DNA from: Agromyces flavus
GTDB lineage: Bacteria > Actinomycetota > Actinomycetes > Actinomycetales > Microbacteriaceae
Assembly: GCF_900104685.1 (NCBI RefSeq)
Contig: NZ_LT629755.1
Coordinates: forward strand, 248,001 to 312,000
Direction: 5' to 3'
DNA: 64,000 nt
In this document: piece after piece, positions 9,331-18,209 of the stretch
Numbering within the stretch: position 1 is the first letter of the stretch
How the letters are laid out: every line of letters starts with the position of its first letter
The notes under the pieces: model-generated
Seen by the model: only the letters and a program-made list of their open reading frames with translations
The model's database searches: none
Told to the model about the DNA's origin: nothing
Made by a program: the position numbers and the translations under genes

Positions 9331-10410
9331 ATGCAGGCCGGCCCCGCAGAGCGTCCCCTCGTGATCGGGCACCGCGGCGCGCCGGGGTACCGGCCCGAGC
9401 ACACCGAGGCCTCGTACCGGCTCGCGTTCGCACTCGGCGTCGACGCCGTCGAGCCCGATCTGGTCGCCACGCGCGACGGGGTGCTCGTACTGCGCCACGA
9501 GAACGAGATCTCGGGCACGACGGATGTCGCGTCCCGCCCCGAGTTCGCGTCGCGGCGCACCACACGCGAAGTCGACGGGAAGGCGCTCACCGGCTGGTTC
9601 ACCGAGGATTTCACGTGGGCCGAGCTGTCCACGCTCCGCGCGACCGAGCGCCTCGGCGGCGTCCGGCAGCACAGCGCGACGTTCGACGGCCGGTATCCGA
9701 TCATCCGCTTCCGCGACCTGCTCACGCTGCTGGATGCCGCGTCCGACGACTCGGGTCGCGACATCCGGCTGGTCGCGGAGTTCAAGCACGCGACGCACTT
9801 CGCGGGGCTGGGCCTGCCGCTCGACGAGCTGTTCGCGGCCGAGCTCACCGCCGGCGGATGGGGCCGGGGCGACGGGCGCCTCATCTCGGAGTCGTTCGAG
9901 CCGACGCTGCTCCAGCGCCTGCGCGACCGCGGGATCGCGGGCACGAAGGTGCTGCTCGTCGAGGATCGCGGCGCACCCTGGGACCTCGTCGCGGCGGCGG
10001 GCGGCACCGACGGGCGGGCACGCACGTACGACTCGTTCGTCACCGAGGAGGGGCTGCTCGGCCTCGCCGGGGCCGTCGACGGCGTGAGCGTCGGCAAGTC
10101 GCGCCTCGTCGGCGGGCCGGGGTCGTCGACGGATGTCGCAGCCGCCGGGCGACGCGCGGCGAACGGTGCGCCGCTGCAGGGGTCCGAGCTCGTCGACGCC
10201 GCGCACGCCGCGGGTCTCGCCGTCTACACGTGGACGCTCCGCCCCGAGAACCGCTTCCTCGCGCAGCCGAACCGTCGCGGCACCGCGCGTGCCGCGTGGG
10301 GCGACTGGCTCGGCGAGTTCACGCGCATCATCGAGACCGGGCTCGACGGCATCTTCCTCGACCACCCCGACCTCGGCATCGAGGCCCGCCGCGTGGCCGC
10401 GGGCGGCTGA
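9331..10410 (+). CDS. glycerophosphodiester phosphodiesterase family protein
   Basis: 359 aa, no signal peptide. Hydrolyses glycerophosphodiesters to glycerol-3-phosphate and an alcohol. The GDPD signature is clear: GHRGAPGYRPEHTEASY near residue 13 holds the catalytic His and Arg, then EPDLVATRDGVLVLRHE with the metal-binding Glu and Asp and the second His. KHATHF and the C-terminal GLDGIFLDHPDLG complete the TIM barrel. It is longer than the minimal 250-residue enzymes because of insertions at about 70-110 and 240-290. Probably cytoplasmic phospholipid salvage; the substrate is inferred. Confidence 0.93.
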   Translation: MQAGPAERPLVIGHRGAPGYRPEHTEASYRLAFALGVDAVEPDLVATRDGVLVLRHENEISGTTDVASRPEFASRRTTREVDGKALTGWFTEDFTWAELSTLRATERLGGVRQHSATFDGRYPIIRFRDLLTLLDAASDDSGRDIRLVAEFKHATHFAGLGLPLDELFAAELTAGGWGRGDGRLISESFEPTLLQRLRDRGIAGTKVLLVEDRGAPWDLVAAAGGTDGRARTYDSFVTEEGLLGLAGAVDGVSVGKSRLVGGPGSSTDVAAAGRRAANGAPLQGSELVDAAHAAGLAVYTWTLRPENRFLAQPNRRGTARAAWGDWLGEFTRIIETGLDGIFLDHPDLGIEARRVAAGG

Positions 10411-10444
10411 CCGCCCTGCGCGGCGCGCAGGATCCGCCCCCCGC

Positions 10445-10474
10445 CCGACAGCATCACCTCGGGCGGGCTGTCGG
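10445..10474 (+). terminator. hairpin after the glycerophosphodiesterase gene
   Basis: CCGACAGC at 10445-10452 pairs perfectly with GCTGTCGG at 10467-10474. It lies 34 bases after the stop and before the helicase promoter. No U-tract. Confidence 0.5.
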
Positions 10475-10484
10475 ATGGCGCGCC

Positions 10485-10490
10485 TAGACT
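10485..10490 (+). promoter_or_regulatory. -10 box TAGACT before the helicase gene
   Basis: TAGACT ends 9 bases before the ATG at 10500, giving a leader of at most two or three bases. The same hexamer is used before the DUF3817 gene. Confidence 0.5.
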
Positions 10491-10499
10491 TGAGAGGAC

Positions 10500-13013
10500 A
10501 TGACGCTGATCCTCCACCCCGACGACCCCACCGGCTGGCGCGAGGCGCCCGTCGCGGCTTCCGATAAGCGCGGGGGCGGGCCGCAGGGCGCCGGCCCCGC
10601 GGCATCCGATCGCCTGACCGCCGGGCTCAACCCGCAGCAGCGCGAAGCGGTCGAGTATCGCGGCGAGGCGCTGCTCATCGTGGCGGGCGCCGGATCGGGC
10701 AAGACCCGCGTGCTGACGCACCGGATCGCGAGCCTCATCGACGGGCGCGAGGCGTGGCCCAGCCAGATCCTCGCGATCACGTTCACGAACAAGGCCGCGG
10801 CCGAGATGCGCGAACGCGTCGAGGCGCTGCTCGGCGAGGCCGCCGGCGGCATGTGGATCTCGACGTTCCACTCGGCGTGCGTGCGAATCCTTCGCCGCGA
10901 GGCGGCGGCCATGGGCCTGTCGACCACCTTCACGATCTACGACTCGGCCGACCAGCGCACCATCCTCAAGCGCATCATCAAGGAGCTCGACGCCGACACG
11001 CTCGGCTTCACGCCCGCGAGCGCGCAGGCGAAGATCTCCAAGCTCAAGAACGAGCTCAGCGATGTCGAGACCTACGCCCGGAACGTCAACACGAACGACC
11101 CGAACGACGTGATGTTCCTCGAGATCTTCCGCCAGTACACCCGGCGGCTGCGCGATGCGAGCGCGCTCGACTTCGACGACCTCATCAGCGAGACGGTCTA
11201 CCTGTTCCGGGCGTTCCCCAAGGTCGCAGCGCTCTACCAGCGGCGGTTCCGGCACATCCTCGTCGACGAGTACCAGGACACCAACCACGCGCAGTACGCG
11301 CTGATCCGCGAACTCACGAGGCCCGTCGAACCCGACGTCGTCGCCGAGCTCGACGAGCACGGCGTGCTGGTGCGGGGCATGACGGATGCCTCGGGGCGGA
11401 TCCCGGGCGCGAGCCTCACGGTGGTCGGCGACTCCGACCAGTCCATCTACGCGTTCCGGGGCGCCGACATCCGCAACATCGTCGAGTTCGAGCGCGACTT
11501 CCCGGGCGCGAAGGTCGTGCTGCTCGAGCAGAACTACCGGTCGACGCAGAACATCCTGAGCGCCGCCAACGCCGTGATCGCGAACAACTTCGACCGGAAA
11601 GAGAAGAAGCTCTGGACGGCCGACGGCGACGGCGACAAGATCACCGGCTACACGGGGTACTCGGCGCACGACGAGGCGCAGTTCGTCGCCGACGAGATCG
11701 AGGCGCTGCACCGCGCCGGCGTCGCCTATCGCGACATCGCGGTCTTCTACCGCACCAACGCGCAGACCCGAGCGCTGGAAGAGATCTTCGTCCGCTCCGC
11801 CCTGCCGTACCGGGTCGTCGGCGGCACGAAGTTCTACGAGCGCGCCGAGATCAAGGACGCGATGGCCTACCTCATCGCGGTCGCGAACCCGCTCGACGAG
11901 CTCGCGATCCGTCGCATCCTGAACACGCCGAAGCGCGGCATCGGCCCCGCCACCGAGACCTCGATCGCGAGCTTCGCCGAGCAGAACGACCTCTCGTTCC
12001 GGCAGGCGATGCGCGCTGCCGACGGCCTCGGACTCGGGCCGAAGGTCACGAAGGCGATCCTCGACCTCGCGAACCTGCTCGACGAGGCGGCCGCGATGCT
12101 CGTGCCCTCGCAGAAGGGCATCGACGAGGGCACGAACGAGGGCGCCGCGAAGGTCTCCGACGTGCTCGCTCACCTGCTCGACCGCTCGGGCCTGGTCGAG
12201 ACGCTCCGCAACAGCCGCGACCCGCAAGACGAGACGCGCGCCGAGAACGTCGAGGAACTGCTCGCGCAGACCAAGGACTTCGACCGCGAGAACCCGGGCG
12301 CCGGGCTGGTCGACTTCCTCACGCAGGTCTCGCTCGTGGCTGCGGCCGACGAGCTCGACGATGCGTCGGGCACGGTGTCGCTCATGACGCTGCACACCGC
12401 CAAGGGCCTCGAGTACCACGCGGTGTTCCTCACCGGCATCGAGGAGGGCCTGCTGCCGCACCAGATGTCCGCGACCGAGCCGGGCGGGCCGGCCGAGGAG
12501 CGGCGCCTCTTCTACGTCGGCATCACTCGGGCCCGCAAGCGGCTCTACCTCTCGCTCGCGATGAGCCGGGCCCAGTTCGGCGAGGTGTCGGTCGCGATGC
12601 CGAGTCGATACCTGCAGGAGATCCCCGACGAGCTCATCGACTGGAAGCAGTCGCCCGGCATGGCGACCAGCCGCGGCGGCACCCAGCCGCGAGCGCTCAA
12701 CGCGCGCCGCGGCGGCTACGGCAGCGGCGGGTCCGGCGGCGCCTGGGGGCTCCGCGACCGCGACCTCGAGCGGTTCAGCGTCACGAAGGCCGCGGCGCCG
12801 AAGGCCGAGTGGGCGAACCGTGTCACCGGCACGGTGCGCGACAACGGCGACCTGACCCTCGAGGTCGGCGACCGCATCCGGCACACCGACTTCGGCGAGG
12901 GCACCGTGCGGCAGGTCACGGGCGAGGGCAGCAAGCGCATCGCGCACGTCGCGTTCGACACCGCGGGGCAGAAGAAGCTGCTCATCAAGATCGCGCCGAT
13001 CGAGAAGCTGTGA
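10500..13013 (+). CDS. pcrA: ATP-dependent DNA helicase, UvrD/PcrA type
   Basis: 837 aa superfamily 1A 3'-5' helicase for repair and for clearing protein from DNA. Motifs in order: Q-motif LNPQQREAVEY, Walker A AGAGSGKTRVLTHRI near residue 63, TFTNKAA, Walker B DEYQDTNHAQY, GDSDQSIYAFRGAD, LEQNYRST, TLHTAKGLEYHAVFL and VGITRARKRLYLS. The C-terminus carries the PcrA-type small domain with GDRIRHTDFGEGTV, which in PcrA contacts RNA polymerase. The N-terminal 40 residues before the Q-motif are disordered. The stop overlaps the Nudix gene start by 4 bases. Confidence 0.96.
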   Translation: MTLILHPDDPTGWREAPVAASDKRGGGPQGAGPAASDRLTAGLNPQQREAVEYRGEALLIVAGAGSGKTRVLTHRIASLIDGREAWPSQILAITFTNKAAAEMRERVEALLGEAAGGMWISTFHSACVRILRREAAAMGLSTTFTIYDSADQRTILKRIIKELDADTLGFTPASAQAKISKLKNELSDVETYARNVNTNDPNDVMFLEIFRQYTRRLRDASALDFDDLISETVYLFRAFPKVAALYQRRFRHILVDEYQDTNHAQYALIRELTRPVEPDVVAELDEHGVLVRGMTDASGRIPGASLTVVGDSDQSIYAFRGADIRNIVEFERDFPGAKVVLLEQNYRSTQNILSAANAVIANNFDRKEKKLWTADGDGDKITGYTGYSAHDEAQFVADEIEALHRAGVAYRDIAVFYRTNAQTRALEEIFVRSALPYRVVGGTKFYERAEIKDAMAYLIAVANPLDELAIRRILNTPKRGIGPATETSIASFAEQNDLSFRQAMRAADGLGLGPKVTKAILDLANLLDEAAAMLVPSQKGIDEGTNEGAAKVSDVLAHLLDRSGLVETLRNSRDPQDETRAENVEELLAQTKDFDRENPGAGLVDFLTQVSLVAAADELDDASGTVSLMTLHTAKGLEYHAVFLTGIEEGLLPHQMSATEPGGPAEERRLFYVGITRARKRLYLSLAMSRAQFGEVSVAMPSRYLQEIPDELIDWKQSPGMATSRGGTQPRALNARRGGYGSGGSGGAWGLRDRDLERFSVTKAAAPKAEWANRVTGTVRDNGDLTLEVGDRIRHTDFGEGTVRQVTGEGSKRIAHVAFDTAGQKKLLIKIAPIEKL

Positions 13014-13552
13014 CCTGGCCCGTCCGGTCGCAGCGGACCGTGTACGAGAACCCGTGGATCCGCGTGACCGAAGACGCGGTCGTCCGCCCCGACGGCAGCG
13101 ACGGAATCTACGGCGTCGTCGAACTGCGCAACGTCGCCGTGTTCGTCGTCGCGCTGACCGACGACGACGAGGTCGTGCTCGTCACGCTCGACCGGCACAC
13201 CGTCGGCGAGTCTGTCGAGGTGCCCGCGGGCGGCGCCGACGGCGACGACCCGCTCGTCGCGGCCCAGCGCGAACTGCTCGAGGAGACCGGGCTCGAGGCG
13301 ACGCACTGGCGTGAGGTCGGCCGCATGGACGCGCTGAACGGCGTCTGCCGCGCGAGCGAGGTCGTCTTCCTCGCGACCGGCCTGCGGACGTCATCGCACG
13401 CCGGGCACGATGCCGTCGAAGAGGGCATCAGGCATGTCCGCACCGTGCCGTGGGGCGACGTCATGCGGATGCTGCGACACGGCGAGATCCGTGACGGCGA
13501 GACGGTCGCGGCACTCATGTTCGCCGCGCTCGAGCTCGGCCGCGTCGGCTGA
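13010..13552 (+). CDS. Nudix hydrolase, ADP-ribose pyrophosphatase-like
   Basis: 180 aa. Nudix proteins cleave nucleoside diphosphates linked to another moiety. The catalytic REXXEEXG core is intact (RELLEETG), with the preceding PAGGADGD loop in which the usual upstream Glu is replaced by Asp. The layout (YENPWIRVTED at the start, EVPAGG before the box) resembles ADP-ribose/sugar-nucleotide pyrophosphatases. The GTG start overlaps the helicase stop by 4 bases (GTGA), so the two genes are coupled. Substrate is inferred only. Confidence 0.92.
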   Translation: MTWPVRSQRTVYENPWIRVTEDAVVRPDGSDGIYGVVELRNVAVFVVALTDDDEVVLVTLDRHTVGESVEVPAGGADGDDPLVAAQRELLEETGLEATHWREVGRMDALNGVCRASEVVFLATGLRTSSHAGHDAVEEGIRHVRTVPWGDVMRMLRHGEIRDGETVAALMFAALELGRVG

Positions 13553-13630
13553 GCCGCAGACGCTCACGTTCCCAGCCGGCCCACAGGCGACCCATCGGGC
13601 GGCGATAGAACGCACGCGCACGATGGCACC

Positions 13631-15049
13631 ATGGCATTCCTGGTCCACGACGCTCGAGGCCTCGAGCGACCCCTGCGCCCCGTCGGCGACGAGCACGGCA
13701 TGCGTGCGCGGCGCCGGCTGTGGCGCGTGGACGTACTGCAGGCGCTCGCCGTGGCATCCGTCGCGGTCGCGATCGCGTTGTTCCTCGCCGAAGGCGGCGC
13801 GAGCCGATTCGGTGACCCCGGCGCCGCGCTGAGCTCGCTGGGCATCATCGCGGGTCTCGCGGCGACCGGCCTCGTGCTCGTGATGCTGCTGCTCGCGGCG
13901 CGCGTGCCGCTCATCGAGCGCGCAGTCGGCCACGACGCCGCGATGGCGTTGCACGGCAGGATCGGCAAGCCCGTGCTCTACCTGCTCATCGCCCACGGCG
14001 TGCTGCTGCTCGCCGGGTACGCGATCGCGGACGGCGTCGACGTCGTCGCCGAGGCGCTGGCGATCTGGGCGCTGCCCGACCTGCCGCTCGCGATCCTCGG
14101 CTTCGCGCTGTTCCTCGCCGTCGTCGTGAGCTCGCTCGTGGCGGTGCGCCGCCGACTGCGCTACGAAGCGTGGCACCTCATCCACCTGCTCTCGTACCTC
14201 GCGGTGCTCGCCGCGCTGCCCCACCAGTTCAGCGTGGGCGGACTGTTCGCCGAGGGGACCTGGCAGCGCGTGTACTGGATGATCGCGACCGTCGCCACGC
14301 TCGCCGCCGTGGTCGCATTCCGCGTCGTCGCGCCACTCGCCGGCAGCCTGCGGCACCGGCTCGTGGTCGAGTCGGTCCTGCCGGTCGGCGACCCGCGGGA
14401 CGGCATCGTGTCCGTCACGATGCGCGGCCGGACGCTGGATCGCCTGCGAGCCTCGGGCGGCCAGTTCTTCATCTGGCGCTTCCTCGCCGCGGGCCAGTGG
14501 TGGCAGGCGCACCCCTACTCCCTCTCGGCGGTGCCCCGCGGCGATCACCTGCGGATCACGGTTCGCGCGCTCGGCGACGGCTCGGCGACGATCGCCGGGA
14601 TCCGCCCCGGCACGCGGGTCGCGATCGAGGGGCCGTACGGCGTGTTCAGCGAGGCGTCGCGCAGCCGACGGCGCCTGACGCTCGTCGGCGCCGGGATCGG
14701 CGTGACGCCCATCCGCTCGTTGCTCGAGTCGGCGACGTTCCGGCCCGGCGAGGCGACCGTGGTGCTGCGCACGCCGGCGCCGGCCGACGGATGGCTCCTC
14801 GATGAGATCCGCGCACTGTGCCGCTCGCGCGGCGCGACCCTCCTCACGGTTCCGGGCGGCCGCGGTCGGGGCTGGCTCACGGATGCCGCGGAGCGCCAGG
14901 GTCTCGACCTCACGGCGCTCGTGCCGCGCGTGGCCGAGAGCGACCTGTATGTCTGCGGTCCGCGCGCTTGGGCCGAGGGCGTGATCACCGAGGCCCGAGC
15001 CGCCGGCCTCGCGCCCGAGCAGATCCATCACGAGAGGTTCGACTGGTGA
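13631..15049 (+). CDS. membrane flavocytochrome: ferric-reductase-like domain plus ferredoxin-reductase (FNR) domain
   Basis: 472 aa. Six hydrophobic segments span about residues 35-250 and carry the paired His residues expected for b-type haem ligands (LHGRIG, IAHGVLLL, WHLIHLLSYL, PHQF). The C-terminal half is a NAD(P)H:flavin reductase domain: HPYSLSAVP binds FAD, GPYGVFSE and the GAGIGVTPIRSLLE nucleotide motif follow, and DLYVCGPRAW near the end is the FNR signature. It should move electrons from cytosolic NAD(P)H across the membrane. The next gene is an FMN-carrier protein overlapping by 4 bases, and ApbE comes after, so the extracytoplasmic acceptor is probably flavinylated. A start at 13700 (MRARRRLWR) is also possible. 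Confidence 0.9.
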   Translation: MAFLVHDARGLERPLRPVGDEHGMRARRRLWRVDVLQALAVASVAVAIALFLAEGGASRFGDPGAALSSLGIIAGLAATGLVLVMLLLAARVPLIERAVGHDAAMALHGRIGKPVLYLLIAHGVLLLAGYAIADGVDVVAEALAIWALPDLPLAILGFALFLAVVVSSLVAVRRRLRYEAWHLIHLLSYLAVLAALPHQFSVGGLFAEGTWQRVYWMIATVATLAAVVAFRVVAPLAGSLRHRLVVESVLPVGDPRDGIVSVTMRGRTLDRLRASGGQFFIWRFLAAGQWWQAHPYSLSAVPRGDHLRITVRALGDGSATIAGIRPGTRVAIEGPYGVFSEASRSRRRLTLVGAGIGVTPIRSLLESATFRPGEATVVLRTPAPADGWLLDEIRALCRSRGATLLTVPGGRGRGWLTDAAERQGLDLTALVPRVAESDLYVCGPRAWAEGVITEARAAGLAPEQIHHERFDW

Positions 15050-15606
15050 GACGACGTGCGATGATCCTGGCCTCCGCGGCCTCGGCCGCGGCCCTCCTCG
15101 GCGGCTGGCAGCTCGGCAACGCCGCTACGAAAGCGACCCTGCCGGACACAACCGCGTCATCGGGCTCGGACTCCGGCTCGGACTCGGGCTCGATCGCGGC
15201 CGGAGGCAGCGGCAGCACGAGCTCGTCGGGGGCGATCTCGGGGGGAACCTCGGGCACTGACTCGACGCAGTCGACCGGCTCGGGCGGCTCCGCGACATCC
15301 GCCGACTCGACCACGTCGAGCGGCGGGTCGGACGGAACGTACACCGGCACCACGGTCTCGACGCGGTTCGGCGACGTGCAGGTGCAGGTCACCATCTCGG
15401 GCGGTGCGATCACGGACGTGACCGCGCTCCAGCTCACCGACCACGACGGCCGGTCGATCCAGATCAGCAATCGCGCCGAGCCGGTGCTGCAGGACGAGGT
15501 GCTGCAGGCGCAGTCCACGTCGGTCGCGATGGTGAGCGGTGCGACGTACACCAGCGCGGCGTACCTGCAGTCGTTGCAGGCGGCGCTCGACCAGGCGGGG
15601 TTCTGA
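15046..15606 (+). CDS. exported FMN-binding domain protein (flavinylated electron carrier)
   Basis: 186 aa. An N-terminal signal/anchor (RRRAMILASAASAAALLGG) is followed by a long Ser/Gly/Thr-rich linker (about residues 35-100) and then an FMN-binding domain. The ApbE target motif is near the C-terminus: SGATYTSAAY, in which the Thr after Ala is the residue normally linked to FMN through a phosphoester. It overlaps the flavocytochrome by 4 bases and ApbE by 1 base. It is the likely electron acceptor for the upstream flavocytochrome, tethered outside the membrane by its flexible linker. The final acceptor is unknown. Confidence 0.9.
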   Translation: MRRRAMILASAASAAALLGGWQLGNAATKATLPDTTASSGSDSGSDSGSIAAGGSGSTSSSGAISGGTSGTDSTQSTGSGGSATSADSTTSSGGSDGTYTGTTVSTRFGDVQVQVTISGGAITDVTALQLTDHDGRSIQISNRAEPVLQDEVLQAQSTSVAMVSGATYTSAAYLQSLQAALDQAGF

Positions 15607-16445
15607 TGGATGGGGCGGCCCTTCCGCGCGGTGCGTTCGCCGCGATGGGCACGGTCGTGAGCGTCCGACTCGACGTCGACGGCGTGCACGCGGACACCGC
15701 GGTGGCCGCCGTCGCGGCGATCTTCGCGCGATGGGAGGTGCGGTGCAGCCTCTTCGATCCCGCGTCGGAGCTCAGCCGCGTCGGGCGGGGCGAGCTCGCG
15801 CTCACCGACGCGAGCGCCGACGTGCGGGACGCCTACGCGCTCGCGCTCCGCTGGAGGGACGCCACGGACGGCGTCTTCACGCCGCACCGCGGCGACGGCG
15901 TGATCGACCTGAACGGCGTGGTCAAGGCGCTCGCCGTCGAGGAGGCGGGGGTCGCGCTGGACCGCGCGGGGTTCGCCCAATGGGCGGTCGACGCGGGCGG
16001 CGACGTGCTCGTGGCCGCGGACGCGACCTCCGGGACGCCGTCGCCCTGGGCCATCGGCATCGTGGATCCGTCCGACCGCACGGCCCTGCTCGCCCGGTTC
16101 GACCTCGACGGCGCCCGCCGACGCGCGATCGCCACCTCGGGCAGCGCCGAGCGCGGCGACCACATCTGGACGCGCGCGGGCGAGGGGCCGAGCCCGTTCG
16201 TCCAGGTGAGCGTCGTCGCGGCCGACCTCGTGACGGCCGACGTGCTCGCGACGGCCATCGTCGCCGGTGGTCGCGCGTCGCTCGACGAGCTCGTCGAGCG
16301 GTTCGACGTCGACGTCCTCGCGATCGCGCGTGGCGGCGAACTGCTCGCGACGCCGGGGTGGCCGCGCGCTCAGCCGGCCTCGGTCGCGGGCGCGGCGAGC
16401 CCGGGCGGCAGCGGAAGCCGCGCGATCAGGCCCATGGCGTCGTAG
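15606..16445 (+). CDS. apbE: FAD:protein FMN transferase (ApbE)
   Basis: 279 aa. ApbE transfers FMN from FAD to a Thr or Ser in target proteins. Visible features: AMGTVVSVRL at the start, ELSRVGRGE, DGVFTPHRGDGVIDLNGVVKA and DAGGDVLVAAD, then the metal/FAD region ATSGSAERGDHIW and the late TADVLATAIVAGG. It lacks the lipoprotein signal of many ApbE proteins, so it may act inside the cell before export of its target, or the start is misplaced. TGATG coupling links it to the FMN-carrier gene. Its last 76 bases overlap the convergent DUF72 gene. Confidence 0.93.
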   Translation: MDGAALPRGAFAAMGTVVSVRLDVDGVHADTAVAAVAAIFARWEVRCSLFDPASELSRVGRGELALTDASADVRDAYALALRWRDATDGVFTPHRGDGVIDLNGVVKALAVEEAGVALDRAGFAQWAVDAGGDVLVAADATSGTPSPWAIGIVDPSDRTALLARFDLDGARRRAIATSGSAERGDHIWTRAGEGPSPFVQVSVVAADLVTADVLATAIVAGGRASLDELVERFDVDVLAIARGGELLATPGWPRAQPASVAGAASPGGSGSRAIRPMAS

Positions 16446-17227
16446 GGCGCGCGCACCTTGATGTCGTTGTCGAAGTAGAGGTACGCATCGCGCCCGGCGT
16501 CGAGGTGGGTACGCGTCCAGGCCGCCCACCGATCGAGCGACTCGGCATCGTAGCCCGACGCGTAGAGTTCCTCCTCGCCGTGCAACCGTGCGTATGCGAA
16601 GTCCGCCGTCGTCCGGTCCAGGCGCGGGTACCGCCCCGCGGTGTCGGCCGTCACGCTCGCCACGCCGTGCCGCTCGAGCACGGCGCCCCACTCGTCGGCG
16701 GCGTCCTCGAACGACGGATGGCGCACCTCGACGGCATGCCGGATGCCGGCGTCCTCGCCCACCCCGAACGAGGCGCGTCCCTCCATCCGCTCGTCATGGC
16801 GGGCCGCGAGCGCCGCGGCATCCGCCCTCGACCGGGGAAGCCGACCGAGGAACGCATCGAGCAGCCCGGCATCGAACGCGAGCGTCGGCGGCAGCTGCCA
16901 TAGGACGGGGCCGAGCTTCGGCCCTAGGTCGAGCACGCCCGACGCGAAGAAGTTCGCCAGCGGCGCCTCGATGTCGCGGAGCCGTTTGATGTGCGTGACG
17001 AAGCGCGGCCCCTTGACGGCGTAGACGAATCCGTCCGGCGTCCCGTCGCGCCAGCGCTGCCAGTTCGCCGGCCGCTGCAGCGAGTAGAACGAGCCGTTCA
17101 CCTCGATCGAGGTCATGCGCGCGGCGGCGTAGGCCAGTTCATCGGCCTGCCGGAGCCCCTTCGGGTAGAACACGCCACGCCAGCCCTTGTAGCGCCATCC
17201 CGAGATGCCGACGCGTGCCTCCGACAT
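16370..17227 (-). CDS. DUF72 family protein (TIM-barrel, YecE-like)
   Basis: 285 aa from the ATG at 17227; a GTG at 17236 would add three residues. The DUF72 hallmarks are present: VGISGWRYKGWRGVFYP at the start, IEVNGSFYSLQRPANWQRW, FVYAVKGPRFVTHIKRL, LGPVLWQLPPTLAFD, AVEVRHPSF, TADTAGRYP and the C-terminal AYLYFDNDIK. The family has a phosphodiesterase-like TIM-barrel, but its reaction is not established. It lies just after the VIT transporter on the same strand, so they are likely cotranscribed. The convergent overlap with apbE is unusual. Confidence 0.92.
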   Translation of the reverse strand: MSEARVGISGWRYKGWRGVFYPKGLRQADELAYAAARMTSIEVNGSFYSLQRPANWQRWRDGTPDGFVYAVKGPRFVTHIKRLRDIEAPLANFFASGVLDLGPKLGPVLWQLPPTLAFDAGLLDAFLGRLPRSRADAAALAARHDERMEGRASFGVGEDAGIRHAVEVRHPSFEDAADEWGAVLERHGVASVTADTAGRYPRLDRTTADFAYARLHGEEELYASGYDAESLDRWAAWTRTHLDAGRDAYLYFDNDIKVRAPYDAMGLIARLPLPPGLAAPATEAG

Positions 17228-17239
17228 CGGATGCACTCG

Positions 17240-17962
17240 CTAGATCGCGCCGCCGAGCAGTGCGCCGATCGCCCACGTGACCGCGAGGGCGAGCGCGCCT
17301 CCCACCACCACTCGAGTGATCGCTCGCACGCGCGGGGCGCCGCCGATCCAGGCCGACAGCCAGCCGGTGATCGCCAGCGCGATGATGACGGCCACGAACG
17401 TGGTGACGATGCGCCACTCGGGAGGCGGGAGGAGGATCGCGAGCATCGGCAGGATCGCGCCGATCAGGAAGGCCGCCGCCGACGCCCACGCCGCGTGCCA
17501 CGGGTTGACCACGTCCTCCTGGGAGATGTGGAGCTCGGCCTCGAGGTGTGCGGCGAGGGCATCGTGCGCGGTGAGCTCTTCCGCGACGCGTTCCGCCGTC
17601 TCGACCGAGAGGCCCTTGCCGCGATAGATCTCGACGAGCTCCTCGAGTTCCTGCTGCGGCATCGTCTCGAGCTCGGCCTTCTCCTTCGCGATGAGCGCGT
17701 GCTCGGTGTCGCGCTGGCTCGACACCGACACGTACTCGCCGAGGCCCATCGAGATGGCGCCGGCCGCGACCGACGCGGCGCCGGCGATCAGGATGGCTCC
17801 GACATCCGTCGTCGCGGCCGCGACGCCGACCACGAGCGCAGCGACCGACACGATGCCGTCGTTCGCTCCGAGCACTCCGGCGCGCAACCAGTTGAGCTTC
17901 TCGTGGACCTTGCCGTCGTGCGGATCGACGCGGTGGACCGGCTCGGCCGTGGCATCCGTCAT
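17240..17962 (-). CDS. VIT1/CCC1-family iron or manganese transporter
   Basis: 240 aa from the ATG at 17962; a GTG at 18013 would add 17 residues, and neither start has a strong ribosome site. Five membrane segments: two at about residues 30-75 with the family motif GANDGIVS, then a cytoplasmic metal-binding insert rich in Glu ([20 protein letters not shown]), then three more to the end. VIT/CCC1 proteins export or sequester Fe2+ or Mn2+. Metal choice is inferred. The DUF72 gene follows after about 12 bases. Confidence 0.92.
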   Translation of the reverse strand: MTDATAEPVHRVDPHDGKVHEKLNWLRAGVLGANDGIVSVAALVVGVAAATTDVGAILIAGAASVAAGAISMGLGEYVSVSSQRDTEHALIAKEKAELETMPQQELEELVEIYRGKGLSVETAERVAEELTAHDALAAHLEAELHISQEDVVNPWHAAWASAAAFLIGAILPMLAILLPPPEWRIVTTFVAVIIALAITGWLSAWIGGAPRVRAITRVVVGGALALAVTWAIGALLGGAI

Positions 17963-18101
17963 TCGGGCAGTCTCGCACTCGATCGCGAGCCTCGCCAGCA
18001 TGGTGAGGCTCACCTGCGCGAGCCCCGCGCCTCGGTCCGCCAGGTGCCGCGGGCCGCCGCCGGTTCGAGGCCGCGTCGGCGGCGGGGTACCATGGTCGCG
18101 G

Positions 18102-18140
18102 TTCGACTTATCTCGATATCGAGGTATCTTGACGTCGAGA
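18102..18140 (+). promoter_or_regulatory. sucCD promoter with two palindromic operators
   Basis: TTCGAC (18102-18107) and TATCTT (18125-18130) are spaced by 17 bases. A perfect CTCGATATCGAG palindrome (18112-18123) fills the spacer and a near-palindrome TCTTGACGTCGAGA (18127-18140) covers the -10 and the start point, 16 bases centre to centre. This layout suits a repressor. The same TCTCGA-N2-TCGAGA site precedes icd. Confidence 0.6.
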
Positions 18141-18209
18141 CTCTCACAGCCGGGCCTCCCATCCCACCCATCCCTGCGCGCGGGCGCGCGGAACGATTGG
18201 AAGCAGAGC

